A DNA stretch of 64,000 bases, taken from NCBI RefSeq assembly GCF_963676475.1, contig NZ_OY781106.1:248001-312000 (forward strand), written 5' to 3'. The notes beneath the pieces were generated by a model, which saw only the letters and a program-made list of their open reading frames with translations, was not told the DNA's origin and did not search any database. The stretch's first letter is position 1. Each line of letters begins with the position of its first letter. Source of the stretch: an uncultured Celeribacter sp. (GTDB lineage: Bacteria > Pseudomonadota > Alphaproteobacteria > Rhodobacterales > Rhodobacteraceae). A program made the position numbers and the translations under genes. Below are positions 55,633 to 63,897 of the stretch, in pieces.

Positions 55633-57813
55633 TTAAGGCTCGACGACCAAGCGCGGCGGGCCTTCGGTGATCTCTCCGATGATGGCCGCCTCATAGCCTG
55701 CCTCACAGAGCGCCGTCAGACATTTCTCCGCGCGCATCGGCGAGACGGAGGCCAAAAGCCCGCCCGCCGTTTGCGGGTCGAACAACAGATCCGTCCGGGG
55801 CGTCTCCGGCCCCTCGTATTCGGCGGCATAGGCGCGATTGGCCGGAAAAATCGTCGAGCGCAGGCCGGTCTCGGCCAAGGATAAAGCGCCGGGCAAGACG
55901 GGCACATCGCTTAGTCGGATCACGGCTCCCACCTCGGAAGCACGGCAAATCCCCAAAAGATGCCCGGCCAATCCGAAGCCCGTGACATCGGTCATCGCAT
56001 GGGCTGTGCTCAAAATCCGCGCCGCCTCACCGGAGCTTTGCACCATAGACCCGTAAGTGCGTTCCAGATCGCGCCCATTTGCCGTCATCTCCATCTCGCC
56101 CGCCAGCATCACGCCGGTGCCGAGGGGTTTCGTGAGCAAAATCCGATCCCCGGCCCGTGCGCCCTTGAGTGTGATCGGCTGATCCAACAGCCCGGTGACC
56201 GTGAAGCCGATCGCCAGCTCCGCCCCCATCGCAGTGTGCCCGCCGATGATCTCGGCGCCTTCTGCCTCGAAAACCTCGCGGGCGGTCTCCATGATTTCGG
56301 TGAGCCAGCTTTCCTGCAAGGCCTCGCTCATTTTCGGCAAGGTCACGGTGGCGAGCGCGGCCTGAGGCGCGGCCCCCATCGCCCAGATGTCGCCAAGCGC
56401 GTGCGTGGCGGTGATCCTTGTCATCAACACCGGGTCTTCGACAAAGGCGCGCAGGTGATCGACGGAGGCCACCTGCCATGTGTCGCCATGGGTCAAAAGC
56501 GCGGCGTCATCGCCCGCGAGATGCAACACATCGCGCCGCTCTGGCCCCGGATGCACGCTCAGAACCCGGTGAAGAATATCGCCCCCGACCTTGGCGCCAC
56601 AGGCCCCGCACATCGGCTTTTTGCCCTCAACTTCCTCGCGCAGCCCCTCGGCCACGGTGTCGGGTAGGGGCGGCGGTGTCATGGTGGGCAAATCTTTGAG
56701 TTTGCGCATGAAAGCCCGGTCGATGTGGTCTTTCCAACGCCACATCAACGGGCCTTTGAGGCGTAGACCGGATTTGTCCGCGAGCGCCGCTTTGCCGCCC
56801 AGAGAAATCAGTTTGAGGTAGTCCTTTTGCGGATGATACGCGCGCAGCCTTGCGGCTGATCCTGCGCTCAGGCTCCGGCGCAGGTTGTCGAACAACACAG
56901 GCGCCTCGCGCACGGCATAGACCCCCGCCTTGGGGCGTGGATCATGGGACAGATGGACGCAATCCCCGGCGGCGAAAATGCGCGGGTCGGAGCTTTGCAG
57001 GCTCTCATTTACGGTGACGAACCCGTCTGTCAGGTCCAGCCCGGTGTCCTTGAGCCAGCCATAAGGCCGCGCCCCCGCCGCCCCCAAGGTGAAGCGCGAC
57101 GACAGAGTGGTGCCGTCGGCAAAAAGCACCTCATCGGCGCGGACTTGGACGACCTGCGACTGTGGGCGCAGTTTGACACCTGCCTCTGCCAGCACGCTTA
57201 GTACCGCATCACGCGTGGCGGGGCGCATCTCTGTGAGAATCGCGCCATGATCAATGAGCCAGACCTGCGAGTTCGGGATCGTCTTGAGGCTCTGCGCCAT
57301 GGCCATGGCCAGCTCGGCACCGGCGACCCCACCGCCGATCACGGCCACCTCAGGGGTGATCTCACCAGCGAGAGCCTCTTTGCGAAACTTGTCCCAGCGG
57401 CTGGCAAAGGCCTCGAGCGGTTTGGCGGGGATGCCGTGCTCGGCGAAGCCCGCAAGATCCGGCATGGCGGAGGTGATACCGATGTCGATGGAGGCGATGT
57501 CATATCGGATCGGCGGGCGGCCTTCGACATGGATCAGCCGCGCGTCGCGGTCGATCCCCGTGGCGCGTCCCAAGACGGCCCGCGCGCCTGCAAAGCGCGC
57601 CAACCGCAGGAGATCAAGCTCTAAGTCTTCACGTGCATAATGCCCCGCCACAAACCCCGGCAGCATCCCGGAATAGGCGGCCACGGCGCCCGGATTGATC
57701 ACCGTCACCCGCACACCCGGCAGAGGCCGCATGCCCCAGCGTTTCAGGATCAGCGCATGGCTGTGCCCACCGCCGATCAGGACAAGCTCTCGGGTCAGGG
57801 GCAGGGGGTGCAT
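55633..57813 (-). CDS. selD: Selenide water dikinase fused to an N-terminal FAD/NAD oxidoreductase
   Basis: 726 aa. Residues ~1-370 form a pyridine nucleotide-disulfide-type flavoprotein (VLIGGGHSHA dinucleotide loop, second VIGGGVAGAELA, IFAAGDCVHL). Residues ~385-726 are SelD: GACGAKVGG with the catalytic Cys/Lys, HLAGDDAALL, and C-terminal PQTAGGLLAS. Such fusions exist in other bacteria; the flavoprotein is thought to deliver selenium or reducing power. It supplies MnmH; no selA, selB or selC is in the window. ATG 57813. Confidence 0.95.
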   Translation of the reverse strand: MHPLPLTRELVLIGGGHSHALILKRWGMRPLPGVRVTVINPGAVAAYSGMLPGFVAGHYAREDLELDLLRLARFAGARAVLGRATGIDRDARLIHVEGRPPIRYDIASIDIGITSAMPDLAGFAEHGIPAKPLEAFASRWDKFRKEALAGEITPEVAVIGGGVAGAELAMAMAQSLKTIPNSQVWLIDHGAILTEMRPATRDAVLSVLAEAGVKLRPQSQVVQVRADEVLFADGTTLSSRFTLGAAGARPYGWLKDTGLDLTDGFVTVNESLQSSDPRIFAAGDCVHLSHDPRPKAGVYAVREAPVLFDNLRRSLSAGSAARLRAYHPQKDYLKLISLGGKAALADKSGLRLKGPLMWRWKDHIDRAFMRKLKDLPTMTPPPLPDTVAEGLREEVEGKKPMCGACGAKVGGDILHRVLSVHPGPERRDVLHLAGDDAALLTHGDTWQVASVDHLRAFVEDPVLMTRITATHALGDIWAMGAAPQAALATVTLPKMSEALQESWLTEIMETAREVFEAEGAEIIGGHTAMGAELAIGFTVTGLLDQPITLKGARAGDRILLTKPLGTGVMLAGEMEMTANGRDLERTYGSMVQSSGEAARILSTAHAMTDVTGFGLAGHLLGICRASEVGAVIRLSDVPVLPGALSLAETGLRSTIFPANRAYAAEYEGPETPRTDLLFDPQTAGGLLASVSPMRAEKCLTALCEAGYEAAIIGEITEGPPRLVVEP

Positions 57814-57921
57814 CGGCTCAGTCCTGTTGCGGCAAAAGGATATTGGCGAAAACCTGACCCGAAGTCCGTCCGTTGGCAAGGGTGCTGGACGCCGCATGCT
57901 GCACATGCCAAGATTGCGACC

Positions 57922-59157
57922 ATGTTACGCACATCCTCCCCGTTTGAAGCGATGCGTGCCCAAGCGCGTCAGATTTTCCTCAAAGGTGTCGAGGCCGCCG
58001 ACCCGGCCCATGCGGTCGAGGCGGCCTTGAAAGGGCGCCACTTCACCGATCCGCTGATCATCGCCGTCGGCAAGGCCGCGCGCACGATGGCGGAGGCGGC
58101 GATGAAACATGTGCCTGCCGAGACCGTGATTGTGGTCACCAATTACGAAAACGCCAAACCTTTGGAGGGCGCCGAAGTCCGCGCCGCGGGTCACCCAGTG
58201 CCCGATGCCGAAGGGGCGCGCGCAGCTCTCCGTGTCGAAGAGGCACTGTCGCACGCCAAGGGTGATGTGATTGCATTGATTTCGGGCGGCGGCTCCGCGC
58301 TTTTGCCTGCGCCTGTGGTGGGCGTCTCCTTGGAAGACAAGGCGGAGGTCAACCGGCTTTTGCTCGCCTCGGGCGCCGACATCGTGACGATGAATCTCGT
58401 GCGCCAACAGCTCTCGCGTCTCAAAGGCGGCGGGTTGTTGCGGGCGGCCGCACCCGCGAAAGTCACGGCTTTGCTTTTGTCCGACGTGGTCTCTGACGAT
58501 CTGCGCGCGATTGCCTCCGGGCCGACCGTGTCGCCCATCGGCACCCGCGAAGAGGCCGCGAAAGTTCTGCAAGACCTCGGGCTTTGGGAAAAACTGCCGC
58601 ATTCCGTGTCCGCCTATCTGGCGCGCCCGCAGGCCGATCTGGGCGCGTTGCCCGAGAGCGAGGTCGAACTCATCGGCTCGAACAAAATCTCTGTCGCGGC
58701 CATGGCCCATGCGGCGGGGCCGGAGGCGCAGGTCGACAAAACGCCGCTAGAGGGCGATGTGGCCGAGGCCGCGCAGCTCATCGTGGAGCGCGCCCTGACA
58801 GGCGGCGCGGGCACCTATCTGTTCGGCGGCGAAACCACAGTGAAACTGGTGGGCGACGGCATGGGCGGGCGCAATCAGGAGCTCGCGCTGCGTGTTGCGA
58901 TGCTGGCCGAAGAGGCGGGCTTTGAAGATTATGTCTTCCTCTCAGGCGGCACCGACGGGCGCGACGGGCCGACGGATGCGGCGGGCGGTCTGGTCGATCC
59001 CGGCACGCTGGACCGGATGCGCGCCGTGGGGCTCGATCCCATTGAGGTGGTGGGGCGCAACGACAGCTATCACGGGCTTCAGGCCGCCGGGGATTTGCTC
59101 CAGATCGGCGCGACGGGCACGAATGTGGCGGACCTTCAGGTCTTGATCCGCAGGTGA
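57922..59157 (+). CDS. gckA: Glycerate 2-kinase (DUF4147/MOFRL)
   Basis: Phosphorylates glycerate to 2-phosphoglycerate; the family was formerly called hydroxypyruvate reductase TtuD. It is 411 aa from ATG 57922. Motifs: ISGGGSALLPAP (~115-126), LLRAAAPAKVTALLLSDVVSD (~175), and the C-terminal MOFRL region GGRNQELALR (~315) with SGGTDGRDGPTDAAGG (~340). It diverges from selD across 108 bp. Confidence 0.93.
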   Translation: MLRTSSPFEAMRAQARQIFLKGVEAADPAHAVEAALKGRHFTDPLIIAVGKAARTMAEAAMKHVPAETVIVVTNYENAKPLEGAEVRAAGHPVPDAEGARAALRVEEALSHAKGDVIALISGGGSALLPAPVVGVSLEDKAEVNRLLLASGADIVTMNLVRQQLSRLKGGGLLRAAAPAKVTALLLSDVVSDDLRAIASGPTVSPIGTREEAAKVLQDLGLWEKLPHSVSAYLARPQADLGALPESEVELIGSNKISVAAMAHAAGPEAQVDKTPLEGDVAEAAQLIVERALTGGAGTYLFGGETTVKLVGDGMGGRNQELALRVAMLAEEAGFEDYVFLSGGTDGRDGPTDAAGGLVDPGTLDRMRAVGLDPIEVVGRNDSYHGLQAAGDLLQIGATGTNVADLQVLIRR

Positions 59158-59171
59158 ATCCTGTCTCTGGG

Positions 59172-59203
59172 GCCTGTTTCCTTTGCTGCGAAAAACACTC
59201 AAT
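59172..59203 (-). repeat. GAGTATTT 3'-end motif, copy 5
   Basis: On the minus strand, 15-17 bp after the soxT stop: TTGAGTGTTTTTCG then CAGCAAAGGAAACAGG; one change from GAGTATTT. Subtype as after the Hint and nlpD genes. Confidence 0.65.
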
Positions 59204-59217
59204 TTCACCGCACGAAT

Positions 59218-60273
59218 TCAACGCGCGAATGAAAAGCCGTAAATCAGCTGACGCAGGCCCAAGGCGGCGCCCGCGATGATCGCGGCGATGGTCACGGGCG
59301 CGGAATAGGCAAGCACCGAAAAGGCCGACAGCCCCTGTCCGACTGTGCAGCCGAAAGCCACCACGGCGCCCACGCCCATGAGCGCCGCGCCCATGATCTG
59401 GCGTTTCAATTCGCGGGGGTCTTCGCAGGCTTCCCAGCGAAAATGCCCTTTGATCAGCGAGCCGATGGCAGCGCCCGCAAGCACACCGATGACGGAGCCA
59501 ACGCCAAATCCCGGTGAGGTGGCCGAGGAGGTCATGAGGTAGAAAAGCGTGTCGCCGATGGGCGCCGCGAAAGTGTGCGAGACGACTTGCGTGGCCTCGA
59601 ATGTGGCTTTCGAAAGCCATGCCGTGCCCGCCCAGCCAGAGGTGACGGCGAGGCCGACGGCGACGCCCCAAAGGATGAGTTTGCGTTCCCCGCGAAAGGC
59701 GCGGGACGACAGCGCCAAGGCCAGAAAGAGCACACCGAAGCCGAGGCCCGTGGCGACGATGGGCAAGCCAAGGCTTTGGCCCAAACCATGCGCAAGACCG
59801 GGCAGGGGGCCTTCGGCGGGACGTGGCGGGAAGAGTGTGACGCGCAGCGCGGCCAGAGGGCCGTTCAGCGTGATGTAAGAGGTCAGCCCCATGACCAAAA
59901 CGATGACGAAATTGCGCAGATCGCCGCCGCCCAGACGCGCCAGCGCGCCAAAGCCGCAATTGCCCGCCAGCGCCATGCCGTAGCCGAACAAAAGCCCGCC
60001 AAAGATTGAGGCCAGAGGCGACCAGGCGAGGGCGAGATAAGGGGTCTGGGTCGGATCGAACAGGCCCAGGCCCATGAGGCTGAAACTGCCAATGAGGGCC
60101 ACGCCCAAGGCAATCCCCCATTGCCGGGCGCGCAGGTCAGAGCCCTGATAGAGCGCGTCTTCGATGGCGCCCATGGAGCAAAACCGGCCCAGACGGGCGG
60201 CGAGTCCCAGGACCAGCCCACCCAAAAGACCCATCAGGGCTGCAAGCAGCCCCGGTGCAATTGTGTCGAGCAT
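59218..60273 (-). CDS. soxT: YeeE/YedE family sulfur-compound transporter SoxT
   Basis: 351 aa polytopic membrane protein. Conserved cysteine segments of the family: RLGRFCSMGAIEDAL (~30), GNCGFGALAR (~105), and FGCTVGQGLS (~310). YeeE-type proteins import thiosulfate; in Paracoccus the gene beside soxR is named soxT. It is last in the leftward unit soxS-hbpS-soxR-soxT and 41 bp from soxR. Confidence 0.9.
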   Translation of the reverse strand: MLDTIAPGLLAALMGLLGGLVLGLAARLGRFCSMGAIEDALYQGSDLRARQWGIALGVALIGSFSLMGLGLFDPTQTPYLALAWSPLASIFGGLLFGYGMALAGNCGFGALARLGGGDLRNFVIVLVMGLTSYITLNGPLAALRVTLFPPRPAEGPLPGLAHGLGQSLGLPIVATGLGFGVLFLALALSSRAFRGERKLILWGVAVGLAVTSGWAGTAWLSKATFEATQVVSHTFAAPIGDTLFYLMTSSATSPGFGVGSVIGVLAGAAIGSLIKGHFRWEACEDPRELKRQIMGAALMGVGAVVAFGCTVGQGLSAFSVLAYSAPVTIAAIIAGAALGLRQLIYGFSFAR

Positions 60274-60314
60274 AACTCCTCCCCTGATGCCCGGCGCGTC
60301 TCTGTTTTGGGGGC

Positions 60315-60683
60315 TCAGGCCTTTTTCTGGCCGCTGTCCACCGAACAGAACATATCGTAGATCACTTCGAGGATGCGCTTCGGGCGGTCATCCGTCAAAG
60401 AGTAGTAGATCGCCTTGCCTTCGCGGCGCGGGGTCACGAGGCCCTCAAGGCGCAGCCGGGCGAGCTGTTGGCTCACCGCGGCCTGACGCGCGGACAAAAG
60501 ATCTTCGAGCTCCGTGACGGATTTCTCGCCGGTCACCAGATGACACAGGATCATCAGCCGCCCCTCATGCGAGAGGGCTTTCAAAAGCTGCGACGCATCG
60601 CAGGCGCTTGACATCATCACATCCATGTCCTCTTCGGACATGTTTTCCGTGACGATTGGTAAAGGCGAATTCACTTTGTCCAC
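60315..60683 (-). CDS. soxR: ArsR family sox repressor SoxR (persulfide-sensing type)
   Basis: 122 aa winged helix-turn-helix regulator (LDLLSARQAAVSQQLARLRLEGLV-like, with SVTELEDLLSARQAAVSQQL). Cys47 (ILCHL) and Cys113 (DMFCS) are 66 residues apart, the spacing of the Cys41/Cys107 pair in SqrR/BigR-type repressors that form a polysulfide bridge. In Paracoccus, SoxR represses sox genes. It would bind the ATTC-N8-GAAT palindrome at 63267. Cys28 is an extra residue. Confidence 0.93.
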   Translation of the reverse strand: MDKVNSPLPIVTENMSEEDMDVMMSSACDASQLLKALSHEGRLMILCHLVTGEKSVTELEDLLSARQAAVSQQLARLRLEGLVTPRREGKAIYYSLTDDRPKRILEVIYDMFCSVDSGQKKA

Positions 60684-60713
60684 CCCATGTTCCTCAAAGA
60701 TATGATTAAGTCT

Positions 60714-61226
60714 CTAAAAGGCGATCTGATCCATGATGGCGTCGATGCCCGCCTGCGCGCAGTCGGCATCAAGGTCCGGTCCGGGAGCGCCTGAGACTCC
60801 GATGCCTGCTACTATAGAGCCTGACGCCTCGATCACAAGACCGCCGCCAAGGGCCAGAGGTTCGCTCAGCTCACGGATGCCTGCCATCATCTCACCCGGC
60901 GCGGTCAATTCGCCCAAGGACAGCGTGTCGGTGCGAAACGAGACGGCGGTCCAGGCCTTGCGCCGTGCGGTCTCGAAAACGTGCAGTCCGGCGAAGCGGT
61001 CGCGTACGTAGACCTGCGGGATGCCAAAGCGGTCGACCACCATGACGCCAACCTGATAGCCCGCCTCGCGGCAGCTTTCCATCGCGGCGATGGCGGCGGT
61101 CTGGGCCACTTCGGGTTTCAGCACCTGAAAGGTGACGAAGGCGTCGTCGTCTTGCGCAAGCGCTGGCGTGGCCAAGGTCGCGGCCCCCATAGTGGCGCTT
61201 AGCGCCATGATTTTAAACAGTTTCAT
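60714..61226 (-). CDS. Exported GlcG/HbpS-like protein
   Basis: 170 aa from ATG 61226 (strong GGGAGG RBS; an upstream start at 61262 would overlap soxS). Signal peptide ends PALAQ (~25). The body matches the GlcG/HbpS family (AMESCREAGYQVGVMVVDRFGIPQVYVRDRFAG; PLALGGGLVI). HbpS relatives bind haem or cofactors. It is inserted between soxS and soxR, consistent with a role in periplasmic sulfur oxidation, but its function is unproven. Confidence 0.85.
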   Translation of the reverse strand: MKLFKIMALSATMGAATLATPALAQDDDAFVTFQVLKPEVAQTAAIAAMESCREAGYQVGVMVVDRFGIPQVYVRDRFAGLHVFETARRKAWTAVSFRTDTLSLGELTAPGEMMAGIRELSEPLALGGGLVIEASGSIVAGIGVSGAPGPDLDADCAQAGIDAIMDQIAF

Positions 61227-61258
61227 TCTTTCCTCCCTTGAATGTCCCTTATGTCTTT

Positions 61259-61672
61259 TCACTCGCCCGGCTGGACCTCCTGCACCGGATCCCCCGTCGT
61301 GATCTCCTCGAAATCCGAATGATCGCGCAGCACCATGGTCAGCATGGTCCAGAACAATTCATCATTCGCGTAGCCCTCGATCCGGCCCTGTTCCTCCCCG
61401 TCCTCCACGAGAATGAATGTGGGCGTAAAGATCACCGGGCCTTTGAATGTGAGGTCCTCTGGCTGGGGCGCGCGCAGGTCCACCCGGCGCAGGGGCGCAT
61501 AGGCGCCTTCCGGCGTTTTCGGGTAAATCTCCGCGATCTCCGCGTTCCAGCGGGCGCAATAGGCACAGCCGTCCTGCTCCACCATCACCAGTTCCCTCTT
61601 CGGGTCACTGGCGGAGGCGGGGAGAATCAGGGCAAAAAGGGTGGCCAGAGTGACCAGGAATCGTGTCAACAT
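61259..61672 (-). CDS. soxS: Periplasmic thioredoxin SoxS
   Basis: 137 aa from ATG 61672. Signal peptide (~1-22), then a thioredoxin fold with the redox motif CAYC (DGCAYCARWN, residues ~35-45). In Paracoccus, SoxS keeps SoxYZ active by reduction. First gene of the leftward unit; its stop is near the HbpS-like start. It shares the divergent control region with soxV. Confidence 0.92.
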   Translation of the reverse strand: MLTRFLVTLATLFALILPASASDPKRELVMVEQDGCAYCARWNAEIAEIYPKTPEGAYAPLRRVDLRAPQPEDLTFKGPVIFTPTFILVEDGEEQGRIEGYANDELFWTMLTMVLRDHSDFEEITTGDPVQEVQPGE

Positions 61673-61695
61673 ATCTCTACCGATTGACGGGTGCG

Positions 61696-61722
61696 ACATA
61701 ATCTACATAATCTACATAATTT
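61696..61722. repeat. Three tandem 9-bp repeats in the soxS-soxV divergent region
   Basis: ACATAATCT (61696-61704), ACATAATCT (61705-61713), ACATAATTT (61714-61722), directly upstream of the soxS start. Likely regulatory because of location. Confidence 0.6.
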
Positions 61723-61734
61723 GAATATATGAAT
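61719..61734. promoter_or_regulatory. Imperfect SoxR-type operator in soxS-soxV region
   Basis: ATTT-N8-GAAT (61719-61722, 61731-61734) differs in one base from the ATTC-N8-GAAT consensus seen perfectly before soxX. It lies 47 bp from the soxS start and 129 bp from soxV. Confidence 0.5.
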
Positions 61735-61862
61735 GACACAAGCTTTGAGGCAATCACCAGGTGGTGACAGGCGCAAAGCTTGCGGGGAAGAGGAGCCCCG
61801 CCCGGGGGCGCATGGGCGCACAAACCGGGGGTCGGCCCGAGAGATCGGTTTGGGAGGACCAT

Positions 61863-62618
61863 ATGCTGGACGTGACTTTTATTTCTGCCCTTTTGGGCGG
61901 GCTGGTGGTGTTTTTCTCCCCCTGCATTTTGCCCATCGTGCCGTTTTACCTGTCCTATATGGCGGGCACTTCGATGGCGGACATCAATGCGGAGGGCGAA
62001 TTGGCGCCGGGGGCGCGCAAACGCGCGATCCTGTCGTCGGTGATGTTCTCGTTGGGGATCATCACGGTCTTTGTCCTTCTGGGCGCGGCGGCGTTTTCGC
62101 TGTCTCAGGCGTTTCGCAGCCATCAGGACATCTTTCGCATCGCCTCTGCCGCCATCGTCTTTGTCATGGGGCTGCATTTTCTGGGCGTCATCCGTATCGG
62201 CTTTCTCAATCGCCAGTTCCAGATGCAGGCGGGCGACACGCGCAATATGACGGTCTGGTCGTCCTATATCGTCGGGCTGGCCTTCGCCGCCGGATGGACG
62301 CCTTGCGTCGGCGGCGTTTTGGTCGGCGTGGTGATGATGGCGTCGAATGAGGCGACGGCGATGCGTGGGCTGATCATGATGGTGGTCTTCGGCATCGGCA
62401 TGACCGCGCCTTTCGTGGTGGCCGCCGTCTTTATCAAACCCTTCCTCAAATTCGCGGCTAAATTCCGCCGCCATTTGCCGAAGGTCGAAAAGGTGATGGG
62501 GCTTTTCCTCATCCTCTTCGCAATCTTGATCGTCACCAATTCGGTGAACGTGATCGCGGCGTGGATGTTGGAGACCTTCCCCTCTTTCGCGAATATCGGA
62601 TCAAACGGGAGCCTGTAA
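61863..62618 (+). CDS. soxV: Membrane thiol-disulfide carrier SoxV (CcdA/DsbD-like)
   Basis: 251 aa from ATG 61863 with GGGAGG RBS. Six hydrophobic helices; the CcdA-type cysteines are in FFSPCILPIVPFY (~19) and GWTPCVGGVL (~143). It moves electrons across the membrane to SoxW and SoxS. soxW follows by 2 bp. Confidence 0.94.
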   Translation: MLDVTFISALLGGLVVFFSPCILPIVPFYLSYMAGTSMADINAEGELAPGARKRAILSSVMFSLGIITVFVLLGAAAFSLSQAFRSHQDIFRIASAAIVFVMGLHFLGVIRIGFLNRQFQMQAGDTRNMTVWSSYIVGLAFAAGWTPCVGGVLVGVVMMASNEATAMRGLIMMVVFGIGMTAPFVVAAVFIKPFLKFAAKFRRHLPKVEKVMGLFLILFAILIVTNSVNVIAAWMLETFPSFANIGSNGSL

Positions 62619-62620
62619 AA

Positions 62621-63229
62621 ATGTTTAAAATCGCACGACGTACGCTTTTGTCTCTGGGTCTTTCTATGGGCCTTGCCGCCTTTGCCTTTCCTGCGCTGGC
62701 GGTGGAAATGGGCGATGACGGGCTGCACAAGACCCCGTGGCAGCGTGACACCTTCAAGGACCTGCGCGAAGATCTGGCCGAGGCCAATTCAGAAGGGAAG
62801 CGCTTGCTCGTGATGGTCGAACAGCGCGGCTGTATCTACTGCACCAAGATGCACGAAGAGGTCTACCCCGACCCGGAGATCACGAAGATGATCGAGGACA
62901 ATTTCTTTGTCATCCAGATCAACATGTTCGGCGATGTCGAGGTGACGGATTTCGATGGCGAGGCCCTGCCGGAAAAGGACATGGTGCAGAAATGGGGCGC
63001 GCTGTTCACCCCGACGAATCTCTATTTCCCCGAAGAGGTGGCCGAAGGTGTCTCCGCCAAGGACGCGGCGGTGGCCACGGTACCCGGCGCCTTTGGAAAG
63101 CTGACCACCTACAATATGATGCAATGGGTTTTGGATCATGGCTATGAAGGCGATGAGCCTTTTCAGAAATACCATGCGCGTCAAGTGGTTAAGCAACAAG
63201 AAGAGGGCGTTCTAAACGTCAGCGAATGA
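62621..63229 (+). CDS. soxW: Periplasmic thioredoxin SoxW
   Basis: 202 aa from ATG 62621. Signal peptide to about residue 27 (ALAVE), then thioredoxin motif CIYC (RGCIYCTKM, ~66-69) and VEQ...TPTNLYF. SoxW takes electrons from SoxV and keeps Sox components reduced. It is cotranscribed with soxV. Confidence 0.93.
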   Translation: MFKIARRTLLSLGLSMGLAAFAFPALAVEMGDDGLHKTPWQRDTFKDLREDLAEANSEGKRLLVMVEQRGCIYCTKMHEEVYPDPEITKMIEDNFFVIQINMFGDVEVTDFDGEALPEKDMVQKWGALFTPTNLYFPEEVAEGVSAKDAAVATVPGAFGKLTTYNMMQWVLDHGYEGDEPFQKYHARQVVKQQEEGVLNVSE

Positions 63230-63266
63230 TATATGTTAGCGTGCAAAGGGTGCTGCAGTGCAGAAT

Positions 63267-63284
63267 AATTCAATTATTTGAATT
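63267..63284. promoter_or_regulatory. SoxR/SqrR-type operator upstream of soxX
   Basis: AATTCAA (63267-63273), TTAT, TTGAATT (63278-63284): perfect 7-bp palindrome, which contains ATTC-N8-GAAT, the pattern reported for SqrR/BigR binding. It lies 96 bp before the soxX start in the 150-bp soxW-soxX gap. Confidence 0.75.
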
Positions 63285-63379
63285 TGTCTCTTGCTCTGCG
63301 ACATAATGGCACGCTACGGTATGCAAAACAAACAACGCAGATATGCGGAAATGTAAGCACAGTCTTTTAGGGAGGAGAC

Positions 63380-63856
63380 ATGAAACGTATCGCAACCTGT
63401 CTTGTTGCGCTCGGTCTGAGCACCGGCGCAGCATTGGCCGAAACGGCCCCCGGCGACGTTCAGTTCGACGACTACGGCGCGATTGAGGCCTCTCTGACCG
63501 GCACGCCGGGCAACGCGGAAGAAGGGCGCAAGATCCTGACCACGAAATCCATGGGCAACTGTGTCTCGTGTCATGCCGCCGACGCCTATGCGGATGTGCC
63601 GTTCCACGGTGAGGTCGGCCCCTGGCTCGATGGCGCGGGTTCGCGCTGGACCGCTGCCGAACTGCGTGGCCTCGTGGTCAACGCCAAGATGACCTACGAT
63701 GGCACTGTGATGCCGGCCTTTTACAAGGTCGACGGTTTCACCCGTCCGGGTGATGCCTACACGGGCAAGGCCGCGCCGGCCGATCTGCCGCCGATCCTCT
63801 CGGCCCAGCAGGTCGAGGATGTGGTCGCCTATCTGATGACGCTGACGGACGAGTGA
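63380..63856 (+). CDS. soxX: Sulfur-oxidation cytochrome SoxX
   Basis: 158 aa periplasmic c-type cytochrome, small subunit of SoxXA, which couples thiosulfate to SoxYZ. Signal peptide ends ALAE (~20), haem motif CVSCH (~57), Met ligand in VMPAF (~107). RBS GGGAGGAG precedes the ATG. First structural gene of the soxXYZABCD operon. Confidence 0.95.
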   Translation: MKRIATCLVALGLSTGAALAETAPGDVQFDDYGAIEASLTGTPGNAEEGRKILTTKSMGNCVSCHAADAYADVPFHGEVGPWLDGAGSRWTAAELRGLVVNAKMTYDGTVMPAFYKVDGFTRPGDAYTGKAAPADLPPILSAQQVEDVVAYLMTLTDE

Positions 63857-63897
63857 TCTTTCGTCGGATCCTGACACTTAGAACTTAGGAGCAAACC

